Shown: in pieces, positions 55,381-63,960 of the stretch
Layout: every line of letters begins with the position of its first letter
How positions within the stretch are numbered: the first letter of the stretch is position 1
Source: Sulfurovum sp. TSL1
GTDB taxonomy: Bacteria > Campylobacterota > Campylobacteria > Campylobacterales > Sulfurovaceae
Direction: 5' to 3'
Length of the DNA stretch: 64,000 nt
Assembly (NCBI RefSeq): GCF_019972135.1
Contig: NZ_BPFI01000001.1
Coordinates: forward strand, 1,718,177 to 1,782,176
The notes under the pieces: generated by a model
Databases searched by the model: none
Told to the model about the DNA's origin: nothing
Seen by the model: the letters and a program-made list of their open reading frames with translations, nothing else
Position numbers and translations under genes: made by a program

Positions 55381-56891
55381 TGCAGTTTCCCCGTCTTAAG
55401 GATGTAAACCTTGACCCTCTCTGGGAAGAAGAGATCAACCACAAGCTCGCGATCAAGCACGCTTTGCTCTTTTCTATGATCGATGAGGTCAAAACCTGTA
55501 TCGTTGAGGAAAAGACACTGGGCGATGCACTCAACTATCTATCAAAACTCTCGTTGGACTATCCTGTCACCATCGTGGATGCAGAGAGCTTTGAACGGTT
55601 AAAAAATAAATTTTTGGAGATCCAGACAGGATCTGATTTTGATGAGATGGCAACGACTTCTGAAGAGCTCATAGAAGTTGAGTCTGATCTGCTTGAATTT
55701 ATCCGTAATTCCCAGGACCTGCTTTCAAGTGAAGAGTCTGCACCTATCATCAAGCTGGTCAATTCACTCTTTTTCCAAGCGCTCCAAAAAGGGGCAAGCG
55801 ATATTCACATTGAGAGCGGAGACAAGAAGGGTGAAGTGCGTTTACGTATAGACGGTGCGCTCAAAAAACATCTTGATCTTGATAAAAGTATCGTGAATCT
55901 GGTCATCAACCGTATCAAAGTCATATCAAATCTGGATATCTCTGAAAAGAGAGTACCTCAGGATGGACGTACTCAGTTGGCGATCTCCGGAAAAAGCATT
56001 GATGTAAGGGTTTCCATACTCCCTACCTATCATGGTGAAAGGATCGTGATGCGGATCCTTGCCCAAACAGAGCATATCCCGACACTTGAATCCTTAGGCT
56101 TTGTAGATGAGATCACGCAGGACCTCTATAGACTTCTCAACCATGCCCATGGCATGATACTGGTAACCGGTCCTACGGGTTCAGGTAAATCAACCACGCT
56201 GCATGCCTGTCTGCAGCATATTGCCACACCGGACAAGAATATCATTACCGTAGAAGATCCCGTAGAGTACAATGCAGACAACATCTCCCAAATACAGGTA
56301 AACAGCAAAGTAGGGCTTACCTTCGCCGCAGGGTTACGTTCTATTTTGAGACAAGACCCGGACATTATCATGGTAGGGGAGATACGTGATAACGAAACTG
56401 CAGAAATTGCGCTGCGTTCAGCATTGACCGGTCACCTGCTTCTCTCCACCCTGCATACCAATGATGCAACGTCAGCCTTAAGCCGTTTGATGGATATGGG
56501 GATAGCAAACTTTCTTGTCTCTTCTACCCTGTTGGGTGTACTGGCCCAAAGGCTTACACGTAAACTCTGTGAACACTGTAAAGAAGAGACCAAGCTAGCG
56601 CCTGCCATAACACAAGAGATAGGTGTACCAGAAGAGAAGATCTTCTTTAAAGCCGTAGGATGCAAAGCGTGTGATTTTACAGGATATAAAGGCAGACAGG
56701 CCATTGGAGAACTTTTTATCATTGATGATAAGGTCAAAAAGATGATGAAAGATGATTTCAATGACCATCAGATCAGAGAAGCGATGAAGAGAGATGGGAT
56801 GAAAACCATCGCCGATAAGCTAAAAGCGATGCTGTTAGAAGGGCAAACCAGCTATGAAGAAGCGATCCGTGTCGGGCTTATGGACGGCTAA
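55377..56891 (+). CDS. gspE: GspE, secretion ATPase
   Basis: Hexameric cytoplasmic motor, 504 residues. Walker A GPTGSGKSTT, Asp box ITVEDPVEYN, Walker B DPDIIMVGEIRDNETAEIA, His box LSTLHTNDAT. Tetracysteine zinc module CEHC...CKAC near 390-430. N-terminal domain (1-150) should bind GspL. gspJ is 5 bases downstream. Confidence 0.96.
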   Translation: MMQFPRLKDVNLDPLWEEEINHKLAIKHALLFSMIDEVKTCIVEEKTLGDALNYLSKLSLDYPVTIVDAESFERLKNKFLEIQTGSDFDEMATTSEELIEVESDLLEFIRNSQDLLSSEESAPIIKLVNSLFFQALQKGASDIHIESGDKKGEVRLRIDGALKKHLDLDKSIVNLVINRIKVISNLDISEKRVPQDGRTQLAISGKSIDVRVSILPTYHGERIVMRILAQTEHIPTLESLGFVDEITQDLYRLLNHAHGMILVTGPTGSGKSTTLHACLQHIATPDKNIITVEDPVEYNADNISQIQVNSKVGLTFAAGLRSILRQDPDIIMVGEIRDNETAEIALRSALTGHLLLSTLHTNDATSALSRLMDMGIANFLVSSTLLGVLAQRLTRKLCEHCKEETKLAPAITQEIGVPEEKIFFKAVGCKACDFTGYKGRQAIGELFIIDDKVKKMMKDDFNDHQIREAMKRDGMKTIADKLKAMLLEGQTSYEEAIRVGLMDG

Positions 56892-56896
56892 GGTCC

Positions 56897-57457
56897 ATGA
56901 TCCATCGTAAAGCATTCACCCTTTTAGAAGTACTTATCTCCATTGCCCTTATGGGCATCGTGATCGTAGCCCTTTTCTCTTCCGTAGATATGATGCAGGA
57001 CTCCAATCAGCAACTTGCCCAATATTTGGAAAGGTCTAAAAAAACCACCAATGTCACCAAAGTGCTGTATATGGATATGATCAATTCCGATGGCAATATC
57101 ACGATCACAAAAGATGAATTCAACAGAGTCTGCATCGGAGAGACACGTAACTCGCTCTATGCGTTACCTTCTGCGAAAGTCTGTTGGGTCGTGCTTAAAA
57201 AAGACAACACACTGGCACGGATCGAAGGGAACGGGTACCATTTACCTCTGCGCTTAGAAGAACGGGTTGAAATTGATCCTGTGATGACAGGGATAGAGCT
57301 CTTTGATCTCTACCATGAAAAAGACAAGATCCTGGTACTGATACAGCAGCAAGGAAAAGAGCCTATCAGTTTTATGTTACAGGGCATTGTCAAGCCTGAG
57401 AAAAAGAAGGCACCTACCGACAAAAATGCAACGACGGTTCCGTCAACACCGCTATAG
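56897..57457 (+). CDS. gspJ: GspJ-like minor pseudopilin
   Basis: 186 residues, leader MIHRKA/FTLLEVLISIALMGIVIVAL with Glu at +5 and Ala at -1. Beta-rich C-terminus as in GspJ. Closes the plus-strand operon. Called J by elimination (G, H, I and K are already identified). Confidence 0.75.
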   Translation: MIHRKAFTLLEVLISIALMGIVIVALFSSVDMMQDSNQQLAQYLERSKKTTNVTKVLYMDMINSDGNITITKDEFNRVCIGETRNSLYALPSAKVCWVVLKKDNTLARIEGNGYHLPLRLEERVEIDPVMTGIELFDLYHEKDKILVLIQQQGKEPISFMLQGIVKPEKKKAPTDKNATTVPSTPL

Positions 57458-57541
57458 CATCTGTTTTTCTCCTCTACAGAATAATCCAACGAACTTTTGC
57501 TAAAATAGACTGTAAGTATTTTTATCAGGAAGGATCTGGGC

Positions 57542-59881
57542 ATGGAAGAGATCTATGAAAAGTTAGGACTGTTTTATCTGGGGAAAGAGATAGAGAAGCA
57601 AAGTATGGAGGCAACAGAGGCCCTGACACTGCTGAAAAACAAAAACTTTACCACCCATGCAGCGATCATAGGAATGACAGGCTCAGGTAAGACAGGATTG
57701 GGGGTAGGCCTTATAGAAGAAGCCGCCATAGACAATATTCCTTCCATCATCATAGATCCAAAAGGAGATATGGGAGACCTGTGCCTGACCGATCCAAGTT
57801 TTTCAGCTGCCTCTTTTGAGCCATGGGTAGCAGATGAAGCAAAGTCCAAAGAGACCGATCCTCATGAGTATGCCCAGAAGATAAGCACTATGTGGAAAGA
57901 GGGAATAGAGAGTTGGGGACAAAGTGTAGAACGGGTACAAAAATTCCATGAGGTAAAAAAAACCATCTATACCCCGGGCAGTTCAGCCGGTGTCTCTGTG
58001 AACATTATGAGCTCTTTGGAAGTACCTCCGGCGGAGATACTTGAAGAGAGCGATACCTTTGCCTCCTATTTGAAAAGTACCACCACATCATTGCTCTCTT
58101 TGGTGGGTATACATGCGGACCCTTTGGAGTCCAAAGAGTATATCCTGCTCGCACAGATCATCACAAGATCATGGGTCGAAGAGGAAGATCTCAGTATAGA
58201 AAGTATCATAGGAAAGATACTTAACCCATCATTTAGCAAGATAGGGGTATTGTCTCTGGACGATTTTTATCTGCAAAATGACCGTTTCAAATTGGCTGCC
58301 AAATTCAATGCACTGCTTGCTAGCCCAAGTTTTTCACTTTGGCTGCAGGGAGAGAGTCTGGATATCCAAAAACTGTTGTATGATGAAAACGGCAAAGCCA
58401 AAGTAGCCATTTTCTCTATCTCTCACCTCAATGATGATGAGCGTATGTTCTTTGTCACCCTGCTGCTCAATAGATACATTGCATGGATGCGCCGTCTAAG
58501 CGGTACTTCTGCACTGAAGACACTCCTCTATATGGATGAGATCTTTGGATTCTTTCCTCCTACCAAGAACCCGCCAAGTAAAGAGCCTATGCTGCTTCTC
58601 CTCAAACAGGCAAGGGCTTTTGGTGTAGGCGTGGTACTGAGTACGCAAAACCCTGTAGATTTGGACTATAAAGGGCTTTCAAACATAGGCACTTGGTTCA
58701 TCGGAAGACTGCAAACGACACAGGACATAGAGAGAGTGATCGATGGGCTTGGAGGAAAAGTAGGTTCAAACTTTGAGAAGAACGAGATCAAGCATCTCTT
58801 GGCCAATCTGAAAAAAAGAACTTTCTTCCTTAAAAGTGCGCATTTGGATGATATCAGGCTCTTCAGTACACGTTGGGTGATGTGTTATTTGAAAGGGCCA
58901 CTCAAAAAAGATGAGATCTCTATGCTCATGCAGAGGCAAAAATCGATACAGAAAAGTGAAGCACAACGTGTAGAGAGTCTAGTTCAGCATACCTCCCAGC
59001 TGGAAAGTTATCAGACGATCGATGCATCTATCCCCCAATACTACGAACCTGATGCATCAGCACAAAATATATTTTCTCCCACATTGGGGGCCAAGGTAAA
59101 AATACATTTTTACCAACAACGAAAAGGTATCGATTGTGAGAGAATGATCGAACTTTATCTGGCATTGGATGAAACACAGCAGCGTATTGCATGGGAGGAT
59201 GCGGTCGAGGAAACGCTCGGATTTGACAGGTTTCCCCATACACCCCCTTCAAATGCGAAGTTCCATCCTCTACCTGAGATTGTTTTAAAAGACAAGAGAT
59301 TGGCAAAAGCAGTAAGAGAACTGAAAGAGACCCTTTACCGCGAGCACACCTTGGAACTGCTGCGTTGTCTCTCGCCCAGGCTGGAATCCAAGGTAGATGA
59401 GTCACGTGCTGACTTTATGGTGCGTTTGCAAGATGGACTGAATGAACAAAAAGAGATGGAGATAGAGAAACTTCAAGTACGTTATAGCAGAAAAGAGAAA
59501 ACACTTCTGGAAAGACTTTCCCGTGCCAAAGAGCGAGTGGAAAAAGAGGCATCAGATTCGACAGGATCCATGATAGATGCAGGCATCGCTGTCCTTGGTG
59601 CTCTGTTCGGACGTTCCAATCCGACAAAGATAGGCCGAGCTGTCAGTAAAGGAAGCAAGATCCTTAAAGAGCGCGGAGAGATGAGTATAGCAGAAGAACG
59701 TATGGCAACCATAGAAGAAGAGATAGAAGCACTTGAAGTTGAAATGGAAGATAAAATAGATGCTTTACAGGAAAAATACAGTGTAGACAACTGTGAAATA
59801 GAGACAGTGAACATTAAGCCAAGAAAGAGCGATATAGATGTGGAGAGTTGTGCAGTTGTCTGGAGGGTAAGTAACGTTTGA
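57542..59881 (+). CDS. HerA/DUF87-type ATPase with C-terminal coiled coil
   Basis: 779-residue ATPase related to HerA/VirB4 DNA-pumping enzymes. Walker A GMTGSGKTGLG (about 43-53), Walker B LLYMDEIFGFFP (about 330), and STQNPVDLDYKGLSNIGTWF, the HerA-like sensor block, with FIGRLQTTQDIERV after it. Residues 600-779 form two coiled coils around a Gly-rich hydrophobic hairpin (GSMIDAGIAVLGALFG). No NurA partner nearby. The gene stands alone with its own TAAAAT -10. DNA translocation is inferred from the family; substrate unknown. Confidence 0.85.
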   Translation: MEEIYEKLGLFYLGKEIEKQSMEATEALTLLKNKNFTTHAAIIGMTGSGKTGLGVGLIEEAAIDNIPSIIIDPKGDMGDLCLTDPSFSAASFEPWVADEAKSKETDPHEYAQKISTMWKEGIESWGQSVERVQKFHEVKKTIYTPGSSAGVSVNIMSSLEVPPAEILEESDTFASYLKSTTTSLLSLVGIHADPLESKEYILLAQIITRSWVEEEDLSIESIIGKILNPSFSKIGVLSLDDFYLQNDRFKLAAKFNALLASPSFSLWLQGESLDIQKLLYDENGKAKVAIFSISHLNDDERMFFVTLLLNRYIAWMRRLSGTSALKTLLYMDEIFGFFPPTKNPPSKEPMLLLLKQARAFGVGVVLSTQNPVDLDYKGLSNIGTWFIGRLQTTQDIERVIDGLGGKVGSNFEKNEIKHLLANLKKRTFFLKSAHLDDIRLFSTRWVMCYLKGPLKKDEISMLMQRQKSIQKSEAQRVESLVQHTSQLESYQTIDASIPQYYEPDASAQNIFSPTLGAKVKIHFYQQRKGIDCERMIELYLALDETQQRIAWEDAVEETLGFDRFPHTPPSNAKFHPLPEIVLKDKRLAKAVRELKETLYREHTLELLRCLSPRLESKVDESRADFMVRLQDGLNEQKEMEIEKLQVRYSRKEKTLLERLSRAKERVEKEASDSTGSMIDAGIAVLGALFGRSNPTKIGRAVSKGSKILKERGEMSIAEERMATIEEEIEALEVEMEDKIDALQEKYSVDNCEIETVNIKPRKSDIDVESCAVVWRVSNV

Positions 59882-59905
59882 TCATCGTGAAACGATTCAC
59901 GATGA
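59882..59905. terminator. Hairpin between the HerA-like gene and pyrE
   Basis: TCATCGTGAA-acga-TTCACGATGA, perfect ten-base stem one base beyond the HerA-like stop codon, facing convergent pyrE. No T-run. Confidence 0.5.
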
Positions 59906-59946
59906 GAGTGGTGGAACCGAAATGAGAAGCCATGAAGGCAAAAGGT

Positions 59947-60564
59947 TTACCCTTTACTCCCCGGTTTGATCGCAGTACTGCCCTTTTTACACATAGGACA
60001 CTCTTCTGGAGAAAACATTTCAAAAGTAAAATCATCCAGTGCAAAGAGTGGGACATCATTTGGAAGACTGCACGCTTCTTTCGCCTCAGTATTACTGTCC
60101 ACACGTTTACAAAAACCTCTGTTTGCCAGTGCTGCGAAAGCAACAACTTCTCCACCCAGTGCTTCTATAGCCTTGGCCGCCTTCAGGGCAGAGCCGCCGG
60201 TCGTGATAATGTCTTCACAAATGATGATCTTCTCACCCTTTGCTACTTCAAACCCACGACGCAGTTCCATACCTCCCTCTTTCTTTTCAACAAAGATAGA
60301 ACGTACATCCAGTGAACGTGCAAGTTCATAACCGGCAAGTACACCGCCTAAAGCAGGTGCACACACTGTATCCACTTCAATACCGTGTGATCGGATCATC
60401 TCTGCCAGCGCATCCGTAAGCAAGGAGGCCTTTTTAGGGTATTCAAGGACTTTGGCACTTTGAAGATATCTGTTTGAGTGATTGCCGCTTGCTAGAAGAA
60501 AGTGCCCTTCAAGCAGAGCATTTGCCTCTTTATATGCTTTTTCTACATCATAAGCTTTTTGCAT
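59947..60564 (-). CDS. pyrE: PyrE, orotate phosphoribosyltransferase
   Basis: Makes OMP from orotate and PRPP in pyrimidine synthesis. PRPP loop [16 protein letters not shown] (DD/ED--TTG). Conserved YLQSAKVLE and [17 protein letters not shown]-terminal extension with CPMCKKGS is common in the PyrE2 subclass. 205 residues. 2 bases after frr; both in the secG-frr-pyrE transcript. Confidence 0.95.
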   Translation of the reverse strand: MQKAYDVEKAYKEANALLEGHFLLASGNHSNRYLQSAKVLEYPKKASLLTDALAEMIRSHGIEVDTVCAPALGGVLAGYELARSLDVRSIFVEKKEGGMELRRGFEVAKGEKIIICEDIITTGGSALKAAKAIEALGGEVVAFAALANRGFCKRVDSNTEAKEACSLPNDVPLFALDDFTFEMFSPEECPMCKKGSTAIKPGSKG

Positions 60565-60566
60565 AG

Positions 60567-61124
60567 TTAAACCTTAAGGATATCAGCTTCTTTAGCTTTG
60601 AATGTTTCGTCTACCTTTGCAATATATTCATCTGTGATCTTTTGGATCTGCTCTTGCGCTTTTTTAGATTCATCTTCACTGATCTCTTTGTCTTTCTCAA
60701 GTTTTTTGATCTTGTCATTACCATCTTTTCTTACATTTCTGACAGCAATTTTTGCATGTTCAACCATACCTTTGGCCTGTTTAACGATCTCTTGTCTCTG
60801 TTCGCTTGTCATCGGTGGGAAAAAGAGTTTGATGAAGTCCCCGTCATTGTTTGGATTCACACCGATGTTTGCTTCCTGGATCGCTTTTTCGATCACGGGA
60901 AGAAGATTTTTTTCCCAAGGCGTAATACTGATCGTTGTCGCATCTGTCGCGATCACACTTCCTACCTGGTTGAGGGCTGTCATTGTTCCATAGTAGTCCA
61001 CTTTAATGTTATCTACGATACCCGTAGTTACTTTTCCCGTTCTAAGTGAAGAAAAGTCTCTTTTAAGGGCTTCAATACCCTTTTGCATATTTGCTTTTGT
61101 TTGTTCAAAAATCTCATTTACCAT
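60567..61124 (-). CDS. frr: Frr, ribosome recycling factor
   Basis: Splits the post-termination ribosome with EF-G. 185 residues, standard. [20 protein letters not shown] and [20 protein letters not shown] are signature stretches, and [19 protein letters not shown] is the conserved helix. AGGAGAT precedes the ATG. Confidence 0.98.
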   Translation of the reverse strand: MVNEIFEQTKANMQKGIEALKRDFSSLRTGKVTTGIVDNIKVDYYGTMTALNQVGSVIATDATTISITPWEKNLLPVIEKAIQEANIGVNPNNDGDFIKLFFPPMTSEQRQEIVKQAKGMVEHAKIAVRNVRKDGNDKIKKLEKDKEISEDESKKAQEQIQKITDEYIAKVDETFKAKEADILKV

Positions 61125-61249
61125 AACTATCTCCTTATTGTATCTTCTGATAAAGGCCTAGGATGTCATCAGAAGGTTCAGCTATTATTTAGGGAAATTT
61201 TACCCTTTTTTACCTTGTTATGTATTTAGAGAGTAGGTCGAGAGGAGTA

Positions 61250-61275
61250 TATAAAGAAGGAAAAACTTCTTTATA
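61250..61275 (-). terminator. Hairpin after secG
   Basis: TATAAAGAAG-gaaaaa-CTTCTTTATA, perfect ten-base stem 6 bases after the secG stop; frr lies 125 bases further. May reduce readthrough into frr, or act as an attenuator. Confidence 0.55.
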
Positions 61276-61280
61276 CGGTG

Positions 61281-61622
61281 TTAGTTGGCAGCGGGTGCAG
61301 CTGGTGCAGAAGGTGTGGTGTTTTGCGGTGCTGTTGGTACTGCCGGTACAGCGGCATTATTTGCAGGTACGATAGTGTCTGCAACAGATGCAGTATTTGC
61401 TGTGGTATACAGGTATCCCAATACTAAGGTATTAACGATAAATGCAAATGCAAGCGTAAATGTAAGTTTTGCAAGAAAACCAGTCGGTCCTTTTGCACCA
61501 AATACAGATTCATTGCTTCCACTGTATGCGCCAAGACCTATGCTTGAACTCTTTTGCAACAGTACTGCGATCGTGATCGCTATTGCAAGTATGATTTGTA
61601 CGATTAAAAGTGTTGATGTCAT
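61281..61622 (-). CDS. secG: SecG, preprotein translocase subunit
   Basis: 113 residues. Two membrane helices (STLLIVQIILAIAITIAVLL and TFTLAFAFIVNTLVLGYLY) joined by the conserved loop QKSSSIGLGAYSGSNESVFG. The Ala/Pro/Thr-rich C-terminal tail is dispensable in relatives. The divergent BioC-like gene shares its promoter region. Confidence 0.95.
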   Translation of the reverse strand: MTSTLLIVQIILAIAITIAVLLQKSSSIGLGAYSGSNESVFGAKGPTGFLAKLTFTLAFAFIVNTLVLGYLYTTANTASVADTIVPANNAAVPAVPTAPQNTTPSAPAAPAAN

Positions 61623-61658
61623 CTATGCCTCTTTATGTGATTGGATAGCCCATTGAAA

Positions 61659-61689
61659 TTTGGGTATAATTTCGGCGATTATACCCAAA
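61659..61689. promoter_or_regulatory. Inverted repeat holding divergent -10 elements of secG and the BioC-like gene
   Basis: TTTGGGTATAAT-ttcggcg-ATTATACCCAAA: perfect 12-base arms. The left arm ends in TATAAT on the plus strand (BioC-like gene), and the right arm gives TATAAT on the minus strand (secG). Confidence 0.65.
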
Positions 61690-61741
61690 AAAGTTTGAAA
61701 TGGTGATGAAGCGCATCATTTCGTGCAAAAGGAGAGAAGCC

Positions 61742-62464
61742 GTGTCTACTGTTATTCAGGAGTTCTCCCGTTTTGCACATGAGTATGATACCTACAATGT
61801 CATCCAGGCAGAGGTTGCCAAAGCATTGGTAGAACAACTTCCCCCCTCTCATTATACGACGATCATAGATATCGGCTGTGGTAGTGGAGAGGTCTATAAG
61901 AACCTGTTGAACCATGATCTTTCCTTTGATCAGCTTCTCGCGCTGGACTCTTCGCCAGAGATGCTGAAGATACACCCCTCATCAGAGAAGGTCAAGAAAA
62001 TTTGTGCGGACTTCAACAAGCCTGGAACTTTTGAGAACCTTTCATGTTCACCAGGGAATCTTCTTCTCTCCTCTTCAGCTTTGCAATGGAGTAAAGATCT
62101 GGATTTCACGCTTTCTGAGATCTCAAAAAAGGCATCCCATGCCTATTTTGCCATTTTTACCTCCCATACGTTTAAAACGTTGCATGAAACAGCCCAGATC
62201 ACTTCACCTATTTACCCTGAATCTGTGCTGAGAGAGACGATAGAGAAATACTATGACGCTGCATTTGAAGTAAAGAAGTATAAATTGCACTTTGAGAGTG
62301 TACGCGAAATGTTCAGTTATATTAAAAAAAGTGGTGTCAGCGGAGGAGAAAAGCAACTGACATACAAACAGACCAAAGAACTTATGAAACATTACCCTTT
62401 GGATTATCTGGAGTTTGAAGTTCTATTCGTGAAAGCTACTTCTCTATCACATTCTTCTGCATAA
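61742..62464 (+). CDS. BioC-like SAM-dependent methyltransferase
   Basis: 240 residues. IIDIGCGSGEVYKNLL is SAM motif I and LLALDSSPEMLK is motif II. FSRFAHEYDTYNVIQAEVAK resembles the start of BioC (malonyl-ACP O-methyltransferase, biotin synthesis). Start GTG 61742 has AAAGGAGAG upstream; the ATG at 61700 lacks one. No bio genes nearby, so BioC is a family-level call. The 3' end overlaps the ThiD2-type gene by 29 bases (convergent). Confidence 0.8.
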   Translation: MSTVIQEFSRFAHEYDTYNVIQAEVAKALVEQLPPSHYTTIIDIGCGSGEVYKNLLNHDLSFDQLLALDSSPEMLKIHPSSEKVKKICADFNKPGTFENLSCSPGNLLLSSSALQWSKDLDFTLSEISKKASHAYFAIFTSHTFKTLHETAQITSPIYPESVLRETIEKYYDAAFEVKKYKLHFESVREMFSYIKKSGVSGGEKQLTYKQTKELMKHYPLDYLEFEVLFVKATSLSHSSA

Positions 62465-62858
62465 AAAATGATTTTTCTACCGCATACAGGCCATAACGAA
62501 CCTCTTTGAAGAGTTCCGATAATGTATGGTCTACCAGTTTAAAGCTCTCTTCAAGGACACGTGCAGACTCCTGTGCTCTTGAAAAGTTTGCTATGATCAA
62601 GTCATTGATACTGCTACGGGACAATTCAGAAGTGATACTTTCTTTTTGTACATCGTTCTCTATATCTCTGTATTGTAGACGATTTTGGTCATAGGCAGGC
62701 TGGAGTTTATGTCGCAGTTGTTTCAGGGAAGAAGTTAAAGATTGATCATCATAGATATAACGGTTGATATCTTCTATCACCCGTATACCCTCTTTCAGTC
62801 GGTTAAGATTGGCATCGATAAGACGCGCAATCTTTTCCGAAGTCTCTTCTCTAGTCAT
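62436..62858 (-). CDS. Stand-alone ThiD2-type protein
   Basis: 140 residues; ARLIDANLNRLKEGIRVIED and VEDINRYIYDD-like start match the ThiD2 domain usually fused to ThiE in thiamine synthesis. Here it stands alone. ARVLEESFKL is the second conserved helix. Start ATG 62858 overlaps the upstream gene by 8 bases, favouring it over the ATG at 62936. Phosphomethylpyrimidine kinase activity is inferred from the family. Confidence 0.75.
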   Translation of the reverse strand: MTREETSEKIARLIDANLNRLKEGIRVIEDINRYIYDDQSLTSSLKQLRHKLQPAYDQNRLQYRDIENDVQKESITSELSRSSINDLIIANFSRAQESARVLEESFKLVDHTLSELFKEVRYGLYAVEKSFFMQKNVIEK

Positions 62859-63537
62859 CACTTCCGAAGATACCAAGAAGCTGGAGGAGTGCTGTAAACA
62901 TATTGAGGAAGTCCAGGTAAAGAGATACCGCTGCATCTACCGGTGAGTCATAGGCCCCATTTGCGATGTTCTGTGTATCATAGATCGTAAAGATACTAAA
63001 CAGAAGCAAAATACCTGCAGTAATGATGACATGCATCATAGGACTTTGAAGTATAAACATATTGACCAATGATGCAATGATCACTACGATCAGTGTGATA
63101 AAAAGCGGTTTTCCCCAACTTGAGTAATCTGTTTTGCTGTTAATGGCAAACAGACTCAATGCACCAAAAAGAACAGAGGTCATAAGGAATGCATTTCCGA
63201 TCACCGCACCATTCCCAGCACCGATCAGCGCAGCCAAAAGTGGTACCAATGAAACACCGGTTAAAAAAGTAAATGCAAAAAGCATTGCCATGTTCAGTCC
63301 GGCTTTGCCTCTTGACATACTCAGTCCAAAGAACAGTATTAAAAGCTCAGCACCGAAAATGAACCACTTGTATTGCATGATCGTCTCAGCATAAGGCATC
63401 GTTGCATAAGCACCTGCAGCTGCAGCGATCATACTCGCAGCCAAGAGTTGATATGTTTGTTTCATAAAGCTTACAGATGCGCCTTCTTGAACGTATCCAG
63501 CTTCTGCTGATGTATAGTCTCTATCATATAAAGCCAT
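62851..63537 (-). CDS. Bax inhibitor-1/YccA family membrane protein
   Basis: 228 residues with seven predicted helices. RDYTSAEAGYVQEGASVSFM at the N-terminus and VSLYLDFLNMFTALLQLLGI at the C-terminus are typical of bacterial BI-1 proteins (YccA, YbhL). The conserved Asp pair follows in TIYDTQ and LDFLNMF. Proposed calcium leak channel or FtsH modulator. Ends overlapping the ThiD2-type gene. Confidence 0.95.
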   Translation of the reverse strand: MALYDRDYTSAEAGYVQEGASVSFMKQTYQLLAASMIAAAAGAYATMPYAETIMQYKWFIFGAELLILFFGLSMSRGKAGLNMAMLFAFTFLTGVSLVPLLAALIGAGNGAVIGNAFLMTSVLFGALSLFAINSKTDYSSWGKPLFITLIVVIIASLVNMFILQSPMMHVIITAGILLLFSIFTIYDTQNIANGAYDSPVDAAVSLYLDFLNMFTALLQLLGIFGSDD

Positions 63538-63612
63538 GATAATATTCCTTCAATTATAAATTTAATGAGAAAGTATAGTCCACAGAGATTAATCTAAGGT
63601 TAATAATAGCAT

Positions 63613-63792
63613 TTACTCTTTGGCTCTTTCTTCTTGTAACTTTTTGTACTCGTCCTGTGCTTTCTGTGCCTCTGTTTTACTGCTTTGGATCTGTGCTATA
63701 CTTTTTTCTTCTACACTTGAAGTAGGCACTTCAGCAGTATCCATGCAGGCAGATAATAAGAATAGAGCAGGAAATAGAAAAAGTAGGCGCAT
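63613..63792 (-). CDS. Small lipoprotein
   Basis: 59 residues. Signal peptide with lipobox LLSAC, then a helical, charged tail (SKTEAQKAQDEYKKLQEERA). Start at 63792 follows CAAGGAATACGT; the longer frame from 63855 adds no sensible residues. Function unknown; it could tether to peptidoglycan through its helix like Lpp. Confidence 0.75.
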   Translation of the reverse strand: MRLLFLFPALFLLSACMDTAEVPTSSVEEKSIAQIQSSKTEAQKAQDEYKKLQEERAKE

Positions 63793-63931
63793 ACGTATTC
63801 CTTGAGTGTTGACTGAACTTAGGATTATAAAATACAAAACATAAATACTAGGCATAGAGGGTCAATTTTATATATAATGATGTAAGTAAAAAAAATTTTT
63901 CAAGAAATTTAGCATATTTCGCGAAAAACCC

Positions 63932-63960
63932 TTGACATGAAAGATGTTCGGTGCTATAAT
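63932..63960 (+). promoter_or_regulatory. Strong consensus promoter with GC-rich discriminator, likely for a stable RNA operon
   Basis: TTGACA (63932-63937), 17-base spacer, TATAAT (63955-63960), then ACGCGTCC. AT-rich runs at 63888-63910 could be UP elements. GGCTgagttAGCC hairpin lies just downstream. An rRNA operon beyond the edge is inferred. Confidence 0.7.
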
